64,000 nt of DNA from an uncultured Paracoccaceae bacterium (GTDB lineage: Bacteria > Pseudomonadota > Alphaproteobacteria > Rhodobacterales > Rhodobacteraceae): positions 248,001 to 312,000 of the forward strand of contig CANNCO010000001.1 of the NCBI GenBank assembly GCA_947503175.1, written 5' to 3'. Under the pieces are notes generated by a model. It was not told where the DNA came from. It saw nothing but the letters and a program-made list of their open reading frames with translations, and did not search any database. The translations under genes and the position numbers were made by a program. How positions within the stretch are numbered: the first letter of the stretch is position 1; each line of letters starts with the position of its first letter. Positions 8,431 to 19,288 of this stretch are shown here, piece by piece.

Positions 8431-10782
8431 ATGAGCGATGATGCGGACAGCAACGACAAGCCACCGCCGACCTTGGCCGAGCCGCTGCGCCGCGCCATCG
8501 GCGAGCGCTATCTGACCTATGCGCTGTCCACGATCATGCACCGGGCGCTGCCCGACGCCCGCGACGGGCTGAAACCGGTTCATCGTCGCATCCTCTATGT
8601 GATGAACCGCCTGCGTCTCTCGCCCACCGGCGGGTTCCTGAAATCCGCCAAGATCTCCGGCGATACGATGGGCGACTTCCACCCCCACGGCGACGGCGCG
8701 ATCTATGACGCCATGGCGCGTCTCGCCCAGGATTTCGCAATGCGTTACCCGCTGGTGGACGGGCAGGGGAACTTCGGCAATATCGACGGCGATAACCCGG
8801 CCGCCTCGCGCTATACCGAAGCGCGGATGACCGCCGCCGCCGAGGCGCTTCTGGAAGGGCTCGACGAAGACGCCGTCGATTTCCGCGACAACTACGATGG
8901 CCGTCTGACCGAACCCGTGGTTCTGCCCGCGTCCTTCCCGAACCTCTTGGCCAATGGCTCCTCCGGCATCGCTGTTGGCATGGCAACGAACATCCCGCCG
9001 CACAATATCGCCGAGCTGTGTGACGCCTGCCTGCACCTGATCAAGACGCCCGACGCGCGCGACGACACGCTTCTGAACTACGTCCCCGGACCGGATTTCC
9101 CGACGGGCGGCATCATCGTCGAACCGCCCGAAAACATCGCCCAGGCCTATCGCACCGGGCGCGGAAGCTTCCGCCTGCGCGCCCGTTATGAGGTCGAGGA
9201 TCTGGGCCGCGGTCAATGGCAGATCGTGGTCACCGAAATCCCCTATCAGGTCCAGAAATCCAAACTGATCGAAAAGCTCGCGGAACTGATCCAGACCAAG
9301 AAGATCCCGATCCTCGCCGATGTCCGCGACGAAAGCGCCGAGGATATCCGCGTCGTCCTCGAACCCCGGTCCAAGAATGTCGATCCCGAGCTTCTGATGG
9401 GCATGCTGTTCCGCAACTCGGACCTGGAAACCCGCTTTTCGCTCAATATGAACACGCTGATCGACGGGCGCACGCCCAAGGTCTGTTCGATGAAAGAGGT
9501 GCTGCGCGCCTTCCTCGATCACCGCCGCGATGTCCTCCTCCGCCGCGCCCGCCACCGGCTGGCGAAGATCGATCACCGGCTCGAAGTGCTCGAAGGTTTC
9601 ATCACCGCCTTCCTGAACCTCGACCGCGTGATCGAAATCATCCGCTACGACGACGACCCGAAACGCGCCCTGATGCATCAGGACTGGTCGAACACGCCGC
9701 CCCGTGCGGAAAGCGAGGCCGATTACGTCTCGCCCATGGATGCCGCGGACCCGGACCCGGAACTGGGCCTGACCGAGGTTCAGGCCGAAGCGATCCTGAA
9801 CATGCGCCTCCGCGCCCTGCGCCGCCTCGAAGAGATGGAGCTGAAGTCGGAATACGACACCCTTCTGGCCGAGCGCGCGGAGATCGAAGACCTTCTGGCC
9901 GACGACAAGCTGCAATGGTCACGGCTCGCCGATCAGATACGCGACACCAAAAAGAAGTTCGGTGCCGACTATCCCGGCGGCGTGCGGCGCACCAGTTTCG
10001 CCGAAGCCGCCGAAGTCGAAGACGTGCCCATCGAGGCGATGATCGAGAAAGAGCCGACCACCGTCGTCTGCTCCCAGATGGGCTGGATCCGCGCGATGAA
10101 GGGCCATATTGCGCTGGATCAGGAGTTGAAGTTCAAGGATGGCGACAAAGGCCGTTTCATCTTTCACGCGGAAACCACGGATAAGATTATTCTTTTCGGC
10201 TCAAACGGTCGCTTCTACACATTGCGGGGCGCCGATCTTCCGGGCGGTCGCGGCACCGGCGAACCGGTCCGCCTGATGGTCGATCTTCCGAACGAGGCGC
10301 AGATCGTCACGCTTCTGCCCCATGTTCCTGGCCGCCGTCTTTTGGTGGCCTCATCGGCGGGCGACGGGTTCGTCGTGCCCGAGGATGAGATCGTGGCCCA
10401 GACCCGCGCGGGAAAACAGGCCCTGAACGTCAAGGAAGGGATTGAGGCCCGCGTCTGCCGCCCCGTCTCGGGCGATCATGTGGCGGTGGCCTCGGAGAAC
10501 GGCAAGCTTCTGGTCTTCCCGCTCAATGACCTGCCCGAGATGACGCGGGGCAAGGGCGTGCGCCTGCAAAAATACAGGCAGGTCAGGGGCAAACAGGGTA
10601 CTCTTGAACTCGATGGCGGTCTGGCCGATGCCACGACCTTCGCCATGGATCAGGGTCTCAGCTGGCCCATGTCCGGGGGTCGCACCCGCACCGAACCCGA
10701 TATGTCCGACTGGCTGGGCAAGCGCGCCGGTGCCGGCAAACGCCCGCCGCACGGCTTTCCCCGATCGGGCCGTTTCGACTAA
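8431..10782 (+). CDS. parC: DNA topoisomerase IV subunit A
   Basis: Breakage-reunion subunit of topoisomerase IV, which decatenates daughter chromosomes with ParE. The protein is 783 residues. The N-terminal winged helix has [14 protein letters not shown], the catalytic Tyr is Y128 in ASRYTEARM, and the tower and coiled-coil domains end near residue 530. The C-terminal pinwheel is shorter and ParC-like, without the GyrA box. In the quinolone region the sequence is [10 protein letters not shown], so Gly89 sits where E. coli has Ser80 and Asp93 where it has Glu84; this looks native to the lineage rather than acquired. It is divergent from the SH3 gene and followed by a lipoprotein gene. Confidence 0.95.
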   Translation: MSDDADSNDKPPPTLAEPLRRAIGERYLTYALSTIMHRALPDARDGLKPVHRRILYVMNRLRLSPTGGFLKSAKISGDTMGDFHPHGDGAIYDAMARLAQDFAMRYPLVDGQGNFGNIDGDNPAASRYTEARMTAAAEALLEGLDEDAVDFRDNYDGRLTEPVVLPASFPNLLANGSSGIAVGMATNIPPHNIAELCDACLHLIKTPDARDDTLLNYVPGPDFPTGGIIVEPPENIAQAYRTGRGSFRLRARYEVEDLGRGQWQIVVTEIPYQVQKSKLIEKLAELIQTKKIPILADVRDESAEDIRVVLEPRSKNVDPELLMGMLFRNSDLETRFSLNMNTLIDGRTPKVCSMKEVLRAFLDHRRDVLLRRARHRLAKIDHRLEVLEGFITAFLNLDRVIEIIRYDDDPKRALMHQDWSNTPPRAESEADYVSPMDAADPDPELGLTEVQAEAILNMRLRALRRLEEMELKSEYDTLLAERAEIEDLLADDKLQWSRLADQIRDTKKKFGADYPGGVRRTSFAEAAEVEDVPIEAMIEKEPTTVVCSQMGWIRAMKGHIALDQELKFKDGDKGRFIFHAETTDKIILFGSNGRFYTLRGADLPGGRGTGEPVRLMVDLPNEAQIVTLLPHVPGRRLLVASSAGDGFVVPEDEIVAQTRAGKQALNVKEGIEARVCRPVSGDHVAVASENGKLLVFPLNDLPEMTRGKGVRLQKYRQVRGKQGTLELDGGLADATTFAMDQGLSWPMSGGRTRTEPDMSDWLGKRAGAGKRPPHGFPRSGRFD

Positions 10783-10816
10783 GGTGACCCGCATCCACCC
10801 TTTCCCAGAGGTTCAG

Positions 10817-11470
10817 ATGATCCGCAAAACGCTCCTCGTCCTGTCCCTCGCAATCCTCGCCGCCTGCGGCAGCGGCGCGCGCGAACCGCTCCCGCCCGTG
10901 ACCGAGCCGATCGGCGATTTTCGCATGGGCTTCAACATCGTTGTCGCCAATGACATCACCAAGGGCCCGGCCTCCCGCGATGCCACGGAAGAAGAACTGA
11001 CAACCGCCGTGCGCGCGGCGATGGAGGAACGGATCGGGCGGTATGATGGCGACGGGCTCTACCATATCGGCCTGCGGATCGAGGCCTATACGCTAGGCCG
11101 GGCAGGGGTGCCGCTCCTGTTCTCGCCGAAATCGGTGTTCCTCGTGGCGATGAATGTCTGGGACGACGCGACGCAGGAGAAACTCAACGCCGAACCGATC
11201 CGGATCAACGCGTTCGATACGCCCGGCGGTCCGCTCGTGGGCTCCGGCCTCGTGAAGACACGCGAAGATCAGATCGAGGCGCTGGCCTTCGACACCGCGC
11301 GCGGTGTCGAGGAAATCCTGATCCAGAACCGCGATGCGTGGTTCGGTCCGAAAGAGGGCCGCGAACGGCTCGAATTCACCCGTGATCCGCTCACCGGACG
11401 CCAGCTTATCCTGCCCGATGAGGACGCGGATGAAACAGCCGCCGACACACCGGAAGCAACGGTGAACTGA
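10817..11470 (+). CDS. Putative outer-membrane lipoprotein of unknown function
   Basis: A 217-residue protein with a clear lipoprotein signal (MIRKTLLVLSLAILAACGSG; lipobox LAAC with the Cys near residue 16). The mature part is a single soluble domain (FRMGFNIVVANDITKGP, GRYDGDGLYHIGLRIEAYTLG) followed by an acidic, low-complexity tail. I recognise no catalytic motif. The start follows CCAGAGG and gives the lipoprotein signal directly. It begins 34 bp after parC in the same direction and may share its transcript. Family members are common in Rhodobacterales as hypothetical proteins. Confidence 0.78.
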   Translation: MIRKTLLVLSLAILAACGSGAREPLPPVTEPIGDFRMGFNIVVANDITKGPASRDATEEELTTAVRAAMEERIGRYDGDGLYHIGLRIEAYTLGRAGVPLLFSPKSVFLVAMNVWDDATQEKLNAEPIRINAFDTPGGPLVGSGLVKTREDQIEALAFDTARGVEEILIQNRDAWFGPKEGRERLEFTRDPLTGRQLILPDEDADETAADTPEATVN

Positions 11471-11559
11471 CGCTTGAACTTTCAATACTTTGCCAGTAGT
11501 CAGCCCGCGGAAACGAACCGGGCCGGTTTGGCCCCTCAACTGACAGAGGCGCGCGCCCC

Positions 11560-12735
<1,176 letters not shown>

Positions 12736-12762
12736 AGGCAGCGGCGCCAACAGATAACGAGG

Positions 12763-12826
12763 CCCCGGGTCAAACCCGGGGGCTGCGAAACGACAAAGAC
12801 AAAGGGCCGTCCCCCGCGGGGCGGCC
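12763..12826 (+). terminator. Tandem hairpins ending the tuf transcript
   Basis: The first hairpin is CCCCGGGT (12763-12770) with ACCCGGGG (12774-12781). The second is GGCCGtCCCC (12805-12814 region) with GGGGcGGCC (ending 12826), followed by TTCTTC. The second has the better terminator form; the first may stabilise the mRNA end. Confidence 0.65.
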
Positions 12827-12958
12827 TTCTTCATGTCACCACCCATGATCCCACGCCGCGACAAATAAGGCCCAATCATCACGTTCCGTAAAGTTCCCCT
12901 TCTTACTGTCGTCGAACCACGCTACGGGATATCTACTCCGCGGGAACAATCAGGGCCG

Positions 12959-13984
12959 ATGACAAACAAAACGGACGAGGCCGCCCATATGGAGGCGCGC
13001 AACTGGGTTCAGGTTCTGGCAAAGTACCGCGAACCGAACACGCTTCGCAGCACGTCTGAACTGGCGATCAGTGCCGTGTCATTTGTGGTGCTCTGGGCGC
13101 TGGCCTGCTGGGCGGCGCATTATACCTATTTTGGCGCCTTCCTGATCTCGGCACTGAACGGGCTGTTTCTGGTGCGCCTCTTCGGCATCCAGCACGACTG
13201 TGGCCACGGGTCCTTCATGGGTAACCGCACAGCGGGGGACTGGATCGGGCGCGCGTTGGGGGTCGTCACGCTGACCCCCTATGACGTCTGGCGAAAGACC
13301 CATTCCATCCATCACAGCCATGCCGGTGACCTGTCAAAACGCGGCATCGGCGATGTGATGACCCTGACCATCGAGGAATACCACCAGCGTACCCGGTTCG
13401 GGCGGTTCCTCTACCGCGCCTACCGCAATCCCTTCGTCATGTTCGGGCTTGGGCCGACCTATCTGTTCATCCTGCAGAACAGGCTCCCCATCGGCCTGAT
13501 GCGACAGGGCAAAAAGTACTGGATCAGCGCGATGGGCACCAATGCCGCCATCGCGGCGGTTCTCGGAACAATCGTCTATTTCGGAGGTTTACAGGCCTTG
13601 TTCCTCGTCTTCCTGCCTTCAACCCTGATCGCCGCCTCCATCGGGGTCTGGCTGTTTTACGTCCAGCACCAGTTCGAAAAAACGTCCTGGCAGCAGGGCG
13701 ATGACTGGCAGTTGCACGAAGCCGCCCTGCACGGAAGTTCGCATTACGATCTGCCGCCGATCCTGCGCTGGTTCACCGTCAATATCGGCATCCATCACGT
13801 GCACCACCTCTACAGCCGCATCCCGTTCTACCGCTTGCCAGAGGTGCTGAAAGATCACGAGGAACTGGTCGATTGCAGCCGGATGACCCTGTGGGAAAGC
13901 TTCCGATGCGCCCGTCTGCACCTGTGGGACGAAGACGGGCGCAGGCTTGTTTCGTTTGCCGCAGCGCGCCGGATCGCGGCCTGA
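12959..13984 (+). CDS. Membrane fatty acid desaturase
   Basis: A 341-residue di-iron membrane desaturase. The three histidine boxes are all present: HDCGH (79-83), HSIHHSHAGD (from 115) and HHVHHLY near residue 280. Four hydrophobic stretches flank them. It most resembles the acyl-lipid desaturase family, which introduces a double bond into membrane fatty acids with O2 and reduced ferredoxin or cytochrome. Exact regiospecificity is unknown. It lies between tuf and tRNA-Trp, loci that are usually close together, and has its own intergenic leader of 130 bp. Confidence 0.9.
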   Translation: MTNKTDEAAHMEARNWVQVLAKYREPNTLRSTSELAISAVSFVVLWALACWAAHYTYFGAFLISALNGLFLVRLFGIQHDCGHGSFMGNRTAGDWIGRALGVVTLTPYDVWRKTHSIHHSHAGDLSKRGIGDVMTLTIEEYHQRTRFGRFLYRAYRNPFVMFGLGPTYLFILQNRLPIGLMRQGKKYWISAMGTNAAIAAVLGTIVYFGGLQALFLVFLPSTLIAASIGVWLFYVQHQFEKTSWQQGDDWQLHEAALHGSSHYDLPPILRWFTVNIGIHHVHHLYSRIPFYRLPEVLKDHEELVDCSRMTLWESFRCARLHLWDEDGRRLVSFAAARRIAA

Positions 13985-14074
13985 CAGCCGGGCCTTTGCC
14001 GGTCGGCCTTTCCGCCTCCATCCCCTCCAGCCTCCCGGCCCATACTCCGCCCGAACGCACACGTATTGAATGAA

Positions 14075-14098
14075 ACGCGCCCCGTCACCGGGGCGCGT
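14075..14098. terminator. Perfect hairpin between convergent genes
   Basis: ACGCGCCCCG (14075-14084) and CGGGGCGCGT (14089-14098) form a 10-bp perfect stem with a TCAC loop, lying between the desaturase stop and the stop of the small exported protein. There is no T run on either side, so its efficiency as an intrinsic terminator is uncertain. Confidence 0.5.
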
Positions 14099-14135
14099 CC
14101 GGAACGACCAAAGATGGCCGCAGACCGGGTTCGAA

Positions 14136-14390
14136 TTACTCCGACAGGATCTGGTTGATCCGCGCCCGCTTGCCGCCTTCCATATCGCCATCACTCAGGA
14201 TGAAGTTGATCTCGGCGATCTCCGACAGGGTCAGCGTATCGATCTTGTCGGTGTCAAAGCCCTGCGCCTTCAGCGCGTTGTAGACGGCGCCGGTCAGCAT
14301 GTTGAACTCCATATCCATGGCCTGGGCGGCCGGGGCCGACAGGGTGGCCACAGAGGCGGCGATCGCAACGGCGCTTAGCATGGTTTTCAT
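14136..14390 (-). CDS. Small exported protein of unknown function
   Basis: An 84-residue protein with a typical Sec signal peptide (MKTMLSAVAIAASVATLSAP then AAQA, cleavage after about residue 24). The mature 60 residues are acidic and helical (MEFNMLTGAVYNALKAQGF, LSEIAEINFILSD). No cysteines and no recognisable motif. The start follows a good AGGAG (TAGGAGACTACAAG before ATG). Probably a periplasmic small protein, function unknown. Confidence 0.7.
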   Translation of the reverse strand: MKTMLSAVAIAASVATLSAPAAQAMDMEFNMLTGAVYNALKAQGFDTDKIDTLTLSEIAEINFILSDGDMEGGKRARINQILSE

Positions 14391-14790
14391 CTTGTAGTCT
14401 CCTATTGAAGGTTTCGAATTGTCCGGCTTCCACCGGTAGGAGAACTATCGGGAACTTGATTAATCATTTGAAATCACTAAGAAATCACACGCAGATCGCG
14501 CAGGTGGGAGTTGACAGGCAGGCCCCTGTGATCGGATGTGATCCATGCCGGGCCGCGCTCGGGAACGCTGACCTAACCCATTGAAAGAGCGGTCGTGTTC
14601 CCTGACACAGACTTCACCCCGTGGTGGAAGCGCGTGATCGGCGGGCAGTGGTGGGTGCTGGCCGTCAAACAGGCGCATTTGTGTCGCCCGAAGCAATTGA
14701 TTGTGCTTGACAGGTGAGTGACCGGCAGCCCCCGATGCCTCACCCCCATGTGACGGTTTGAAACAGAAGTATCTGTAAAAAAAGAAAAAG
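14391..14790. other. Intergenic region of about 400 bp, no supported gene
   Basis: Upstream of the small exported protein gene. The first 80 bases hold its leader and promoter region, including the palindrome TGATTAATCA near 14458. A 40-codon open stretch near 14597-14719 on the plus strand has no start signal I trust. Nothing else is recognisable. Confidence 0.35.
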
Positions 14791-14818
14791 GCGCCCGACC
14801 TGTTTGATCGGACGCCCA
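14777..14818 (-). terminator. Intrinsic terminator after the MsrB-like gene
   Basis: On the minus strand a GC-rich stem (14791-14818, arms around GGCGtCCGA and TCGGgCGCC) is followed by TTTTTCTTTTTTTT (14790-14777). It sits about 50 bp past the stop of the methionine sulfoxide reductase-like gene and is a textbook rho-independent terminator. Confidence 0.85.
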
Positions 14819-14869
14819 CCGCGCCTTTCTGGGGAACTTGGGAAGCCGGGCCCAGCGGGCCCGTCGTGA

Positions 14870-15406
14870 TCAGGCCCCGGCGCGGATATAGTTCAACGCG
14901 GACCCGTTGATGCAGTGCACAAGCTTGCCCTGCGCGACAACCAGATGTCCAAGATGGCTTGCGCAGCGGCGGCAATGGACCTCCATCATCGCGCCCGGGC
15001 CGTCCTGCCCGCCCATGCCAACCGGCGGGTTTCCGTCGATCGATGTCAGGACGGTCCGCGGCTCCGAATGCGAAAAGAACACCCAGCCGATATCCAGCGG
15101 CACCTTCCAGGCACTTTCATAAATCGTCAGATCGCATCCCTTGCAGCAATAGGTGCCTTCGCCGGTCTCATTCACAAGCGGGCTCGTATGCGGAAGCTCG
15201 GTCCCGTTCTCGCGCAGAACCTTGTACTCGGCATCGTTCAGAAGGGCGCGCCAGTCTGCCTCGCTCCGGGTGACTTCAAAGGCAAAGGCATCTCCTGCTC
15301 CGGACGCGGCGGCGGTTTTCGGCAAAACGCCCGCGCCGATCACGGCGGCACCTGAACCAAGGGCTGTTCCCAGAAATCGGCGGCGTTCCAGTCTTGGGCT
15401 GTCCAT
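14870..15406 (-). CDS. Tat-exported MsrB-like methionine (R)-S-oxide reductase
   Basis: A 178-residue protein with a twin-arginine signal (RRRFLG at residues 8-13, then a hydrophobic Ala/Gly stretch) and an MsrB fold. The two zinc CxxC pairs are visible (CKGC and CRRC followed by ASHLGH), and the catalytic Cys is in HCINGSALNY. The family's GWPSF reads GWVFF and the Arg of RYCINS is His, so it is a divergent member. It would repair oxidised methionine in periplasmic proteins. The ATG at 15406 is preceded by AAGGAG, while the frame upstream lacks a better site. A terminator follows. Confidence 0.82.
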   Translation of the reverse strand: MDSPRLERRRFLGTALGSGAAVIGAGVLPKTAAASGAGDAFAFEVTRSEADWRALLNDAEYKVLRENGTELPHTSPLVNETGEGTYCCKGCDLTIYESAWKVPLDIGWVFFSHSEPRTVLTSIDGNPPVGMGGQDGPGAMMEVHCRRCASHLGHLVVAQGKLVHCINGSALNYIRAGA

Positions 15407-15508
15407 GGCAAATCTCCTTGTTCGGTGATCCAAGGATAGGCCCGGCCCGGTACACTTGATATGCAATCCGGCGTGACTGATTGCGCACGTCCGCTCACAG
15501 CGGCGCGA

Positions 15509-16360
15509 CTATATGCGTGATACCGGGGTCTTGTCGGGGTCGCGAAAGGCTTTGGCCGCGCGCCGGTTCGGATTGGCCCGAAGCGCATCGATCTGTGCGG
15601 CTGTCCGGCCTTCGGGGACAAGCTCCGCCAGATCGGCTTCGGCCATCGACAGACCGGCGATCAGATCCCGGTCCTGCCGTCCGGCAATGCGCCCGCGGGC
15701 CAGTTGATCGGCATCGACAGGTTTCACACAGAGATAGGCAACCAGATCGCGCCCGACGCGCCCGACCGGCACGAACGCCTCGCCCATCCATGCCATCTGC
15801 GCCGGAAGCCACGGCTGCCGCCAGTGCAGCGCATCCTGTTGCACCACGATCGACCGTCCGGGGATCAGATGGGCAAAGAACACCTGTGCAATCCGGTCCG
15901 CCACCGCGGCGGTCTTGGCGGCATCGACCACCAGCAGTTCGATCGGCCCGCCGGTCCAAGACTGTCCGGCAAGATCGCCGCGATGCAATGTGATCCCCGG
16001 CTGCCACGGCGCAATCAGCCGCGCGACCAGATCTGTCGTATCCTCCGACCCCGGCCCGTCCAGATACATCGCCGCCAATTCGTCCGAGATGCGGAACCGG
16101 TCATAGGCATGGATTGGCTGCGTTCCCCCGGCCTGCGCGCGTCCCTCCGCCAGAACGGCCGTCGATCCGCCCAGAAAGCACCCCAGATCGACGATGGCGC
16201 CAGCACCCCGTACCCAATCGCGCGCCAGCCACAGATACAGCCGCCGCTCGCGGTCGTTCAGCATCGTCGGCACGTCCGTCGCCGCTCCGAACGCCGTTCC
16301 TGGCACCCTGCGCCACGGTCGGCCCGCAAACAGCGCCCTGATGTCGGGGTCGATCTCCAT
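15509..16360 (-). CDS. Class I SAM-dependent methyltransferase-like protein
   Basis: A 283-residue protein whose SAM-binding motif I is AIVDLGCFLGGSTAVLAEG, with a later acidic strand ELLVVDAAKTAAVADRI. This is the pattern of the methyltransferase family 24 often found near glycan or surface-polysaccharide genes. The C-terminal 80 residues are helical and not recognisable. I take the ATG at 16360, with AGAAGGG just upstream; another ATG lies 18 bases earlier. The substrate is unknown. It is divergent from tRNA-Trp. Confidence 0.72.
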   Translation of the reverse strand: MEIDPDIRALFAGRPWRRVPGTAFGAATDVPTMLNDRERRLYLWLARDWVRGAGAIVDLGCFLGGSTAVLAEGRAQAGGTQPIHAYDRFRISDELAAMYLDGPGSEDTTDLVARLIAPWQPGITLHRGDLAGQSWTGGPIELLVVDAAKTAAVADRIAQVFFAHLIPGRSIVVQQDALHWRQPWLPAQMAWMGEAFVPVGRVGRDLVAYLCVKPVDADQLARGRIAGRQDRDLIAGLSMAEADLAELVPEGRTAAQIDALRANPNRRAAKAFRDPDKTPVSRI

Positions 16361-16454
16361 GACCCTTCTAAGCCTCACATGGCGCCCATGTGCAAGCGTG
16401 CGCGTTTCACGCTTGATTCCGCGCCCGCGCTGTCATACCCCTCGCACCGGCCTT

Positions 16455-16530
16455 AGGGGTGTAGCTCAGTTGGTAGAGCATCGGTCTCCAAAACCGAGGG
16501 TCGGGGGTTCGAGCCCCTCCGCCCCTGCCA
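16455..16530 (+). tRNA. tRNA-Trp (anticodon CCA)
   Basis: A 76-nt cloverleaf. The acceptor arms AGGGGTG and CGCCCCT pair, the discriminator is G and the CCA is encoded. The D-loop has AGTTGGTAGAGC, the anticodon loop CTCCAAA gives CCA, and the T-arm has GGTTCGAGCC. Its position before secE is typical of proteobacteria. Confidence 0.98.
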
Positions 16531-16605
16531 GGCCGCCACGAACGATCTGAAGTCACCGGGCTGCCCGCACCGGAGCAGGCACCAGAAACAGGATGCCGTT
16601 CCCCC

Positions 16606-17340
16606 GTGCCCTTGCCCGACAAAGCCTTTCGCCATCTGCCGCATCTCCGGGACAGGATTTCCGATCCCGCGACGTCCTTCTTTCGCGATCTCGACATGGA
16701 CATGATCGATGCCCAGCTTCGCGACCTCGGCGCGCCCGATGACTGGCGCCGCCCCTGCGAGGCCCGCGAGGTTTTGCGCCGGGACGCGCTTCGGGGCCGG
16801 GAAGGGCAGGATATCTGGGTCTTCGCCTATGGCTCGCTCATGTGGGACCCGGCTGTCTACTTCGACGAGCTGCGCCGGGCCCATGCCCCGCAACACGCCC
16901 GCTGCTTCTGTCTGTGGGATGAATACGCGCGCGGCACGATAGATCAGCCGGGCTTGATGGCGGCGCTCGATACCGGCGGGGGCTGCACCGGCTACGCCTT
17001 CCGCATCCCCGCAGCCGATGTCGAATGCGAAACCTTCCACCTCTGCGCGCGCGAGTTGATCGGTTCGGCCTACCTGCCCGAATTCGTGGCACTCACCACC
17101 GATCAGGGACCGGTCGAGGCGCTGACTTTCACCGCCGATCACAGTTCGGAAAACATCGTCACGGACATCCCGGTCGAGACGCAGGCCCGGATGATCGCGA
17201 TCTCGGCGGGGTTTCTGGGAACCGGCTTGGAATATCTGGAAAATCTCGCCCGGCACCTGACCGAGATGGAGATCGACGACCCCTACATCACCGATCTTCT
17301 GAGGCGCGTCCGCGCGATCCGCGACGAAACACCTGCGTGA
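16606..17340 (+). CDS. ChaC-like gamma-glutamylcyclotransferase
   Basis: A 244-residue cytosolic protein of the ChaC family, which cleaves glutathione to 5-oxoproline and Cys-Gly. The substrate-binding motif VFAYGSLMWDP appears near residue 70, followed by ARCFCLWDEYARG and the conserved YLPEFVAL segment. It begins with GTG at 16606, 75 bp after tRNA-Trp. It therefore interrupts the usual tRNA-Trp-secE pair. The stop is 73 bp before secE, so it may contribute to the secE transcript. Confidence 0.88.
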   Translation: MPLPDKAFRHLPHLRDRISDPATSFFRDLDMDMIDAQLRDLGAPDDWRRPCEAREVLRRDALRGREGQDIWVFAYGSLMWDPAVYFDELRRAHAPQHARCFCLWDEYARGTIDQPGLMAALDTGGGCTGYAFRIPAADVECETFHLCARELIGSAYLPEFVALTTDQGPVEALTFTADHSSENIVTDIPVETQARMIAISAGFLGTGLEYLENLARHLTEMEIDDPYITDLLRRVRAIRDETPA

Positions 17341-17413
17341 TCGCGCCCCGCATCTCTTGAAACCGTCCCCCGAACCGCGTATCTCGCCTTCAACCGCAGT
17401 CAGGAGCCCTCAC

Positions 17414-17608
17414 ATGGCCACCACAAACCCGCTTCAGTTCCTTCAGCAGGTCCGCGCCGAGGTCTCCAAGGTCGTATGGCCGTCGCGCCGCGAGGTCGTG
17501 ATCACCTCGATCATGGTGTTCGTGATGGCGATCATCACGGCCATCTTCTTCTTTTTCGTCGACTGGCTGATCCGGATCGGGTTGCAGAACCTCCTCGGGA
17601 TGTTCTGA
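17414..17608 (+). CDS. secE: Preprotein translocase subunit SecE
   Basis: The single-helix alphaproteobacterial form of SecE, which clamps SecY in the inner-membrane translocon. It has 64 residues: an amphipathic segment (FLQQVRAEVSKVVWPSRREV), which is the family signature, and one membrane helix (about residues 32-56). The ATG at 17414 has an AGGAG site 8 bases upstream; the longer in-frame reading is not conserved. It is not followed by nusG as in most genomes: nusG starts 3.4 kb further on. Confidence 0.97.
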   Translation: MATTNPLQFLQQVRAEVSKVVWPSRREVVITSIMVFVMAIITAIFFFFVDWLIRIGLQNLLGMF

Positions 17609-17723
17609 GGCCGATACCGAGGTTCGTTCGGCTAACCCGTCCAGTCGAGATCAGCACTGACCCATCGGTCAGGCCAACCACCCGATGCGGGTGATATCCA
17701 CTGTTCCCCAAAACCAAGAGAAA

Positions 17724-17755
17724 GCGGCCCGCCACCTGGATAGATGGCAGGCCGC
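17724..17755 (-). terminator. Terminator after the outer-membrane barrel gene
   Basis: The arms GCGGCCTGCCA and TGGCGGGCCGC on the minus strand (17755-17745 and 17734-17724) have one mismatch and enclose a 10-nt loop. They are followed by TTTCTCTT. It lies 8 bp past the stop of the barrel protein gene. Confidence 0.75.
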
Positions 17756-17762
17756 AGCGGCA

Positions 17763-18284
17763 TTAGAAACCGAATGACGCTCGCAGCGAAAAGCTCGTTG
17801 CGTCCGCGTCGATTCCCGAGCCGTTGATGTCGTTGAAATCATGCTCAAGGATTTCGGCGCTGATGATCGCGTTCGGCACGACTTCATAGGCGACGCCCGC
17901 GCCATAGAAACCGCCCCATTCGTCACCCAGCCCGGTCACGCTGACCTCGGCGGTCCCGAAGGCCGCATAGGCCAGCAACGGCCCGAAATCATAACCAGCG
18001 GTGCCCTTGACGCGCAGGACGCTGTCCACGGATACCGCGCCCGGAACAAGCTCGACATCCGAGTCGTCATATTCAAGCTCGCCGCCAAGGACCCAGTTTC
18101 CCAGATCGTAGCGGTAGCCGGCATGCACGCCATAGGTCGCGTCGTCGTCGCTCAGACCGTTACTGGTATCGACATCGAGATTGCCAAGACCAAGACCCGC
18201 ATAAAACCCGGTCCAGTCGTTCGCGGCGGCGGGACCTGCAACCAGTGCAGCGGCGGCAACTCCTGCATAAAGAACGTTCTTCAT
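17763..18284 (-). CDS. Outer-membrane beta-barrel protein (OmpA/Omp25-like)
   Basis: A 173-residue precursor: a signal peptide (MKNVLYAGVAAAALVAGPAAA) followed by an eight-stranded-barrel pattern beginning DWTGFYAGLGLG and ending LRASFGF. The terminal Phe is the usual BAM-recognition signal. This resembles small porin-like or Omp25-type barrels of alphaproteobacteria. I start at the ATG at 18284, which has GGAAG upstream and gives the signal peptide directly. The gene lies between secE and nusG on the opposite strand. Function beyond an outer-membrane structural role is unknown. Confidence 0.85.
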   Translation of the reverse strand: MKNVLYAGVAAAALVAGPAAANDWTGFYAGLGLGNLDVDTSNGLSDDDATYGVHAGYRYDLGNWVLGGELEYDDSDVELVPGAVSVDSVLRVKGTAGYDFGPLLAYAAFGTAEVSVTGLGDEWGGFYGAGVAYEVVPNAIISAEILEHDFNDINGSGIDADATSFSLRASFGF

Positions 18285-18699
18285 AGTAGGTCTTCCTTTC
18301 CACACCTTGCCAGAGACATTCGGTGCTCTGCATACGGGCACAAATGGTGAATGGATCTTCTTAAGCAAGCGGTCTGACATCACAGATGGTTGAGACGTCC
18401 GAGACCGGCACAGACTTGCCCAGAATTTCCGGAAAAATTTGCCTCTACAGGCAGATACACGCCTGTCTGCCGTGTTTTCGGCTGCGAAGGGATGAAAATC
18501 CGAACGCCGTCCAGTGTTCCGCGTTCCGCTCAATCCGGTTCGATCGTTCTCCGGCGCCACGGCCTTGTCCTCGGTAGGACCTGATAGCAGGATGTCTTTT
18601 ATCGTCTGATGGAAATGCGCAAGATGCGGCAACTTCAATCTCTCTCTCTGCGGTGTCGGAACGATCCGCACCGCCCCGACTTGTGAATAGGAGGGAACC
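18285..18699. other. 415-bp divergent intergenic region
   Basis: Separates the barrel gene (minus) and the cytochrome b561 gene (plus). It must hold both promoters. The part around 18420-18480 is locally richer in A/T and T runs. I found no convincing small gene, and the frames crossing it are extensions of the barrel frame upstream of its good start. Confidence 0.4.
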
Positions 18700-19233
18700 A
18701 TGACCGAACAGGCAAAGACTTATGGCGCCACGGGCGCCGCGATCCACTGGATCAGCGCGTTTCTGATCGTGGTCCTTCTCGGTACGGGGTTCCGCGCCGG
18801 CATGACCGTTGATCCAGAGGCGAAAGCGGCCCTGTTGCGTATCCATCTCCCGGTCGCGATCCTCGTTCTTCTGATCACCGCGTTCCGCCTTTTCTGGTGG
18901 GCGCGGATCGGCCGGAAACCGGCCCCCCTCGGCACATCGCCCGCTTGGCAGGAGGCACTGGCCCATTGGGTCCACCGGCTTCTCTATCTCGCCCTTCTGA
19001 TCCTTCTGGCAAGCGGCGTCGCGATGTCCGCCCTATCGGGCCTCCCGGCTATCCTCTTCGGTGGTGCGGGCCCGCTGCCCGATTTCACCGAACTCGCCCC
19101 GCGGGCGCCCCACGGGATTGCCGCCCGTGTCCTGGCCGGTTTGACCGCATTACATATGGCCGCCGCGCTCTATCACCATGTCATTCTGCGTGACGGCACG
19201 CTGCGTCGGATGTGGTTTGGCGGGTCCGGTTGA
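18700..19233 (+). CDS. Cytochrome b561 family membrane protein
   Basis: A 177-residue inner-membrane diheme cytochrome b of the CybB type. Four membrane helices are visible. Candidate heme-ligand histidines are in GAAIHWISAF (helix 1), LLRIHLPVAI (helix 2), LAHWVHRLLY (helix 3) and LTALHMAAALYHHVI (helix 4), the usual arrangement. CybB proteins can pass electrons from superoxide to ubiquinone or serve as electron carriers to periplasmic partners. The start follows AGGAGG, a strong site. It is one of four genes lying between secE and nusG. Confidence 0.92.
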   Translation: MTEQAKTYGATGAAIHWISAFLIVVLLGTGFRAGMTVDPEAKAALLRIHLPVAILVLLITAFRLFWWARIGRKPAPLGTSPAWQEALAHWVHRLLYLALLILLASGVAMSALSGLPAILFGGAGPLPDFTELAPRAPHGIAARVLAGLTALHMAAALYHHVILRDGTLRRMWFGGSG

Positions 19234-19288
19234 CGGTCCGCTCTGTACTCCGAGCGACTCTGCAGAAGACCCACAGGCAGGTGATACT

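Noticed and set aside
14597-14719. A 40-codon plus-strand open stretch rich in Trp
   Set aside because: No start signal and no known family; too short to support.
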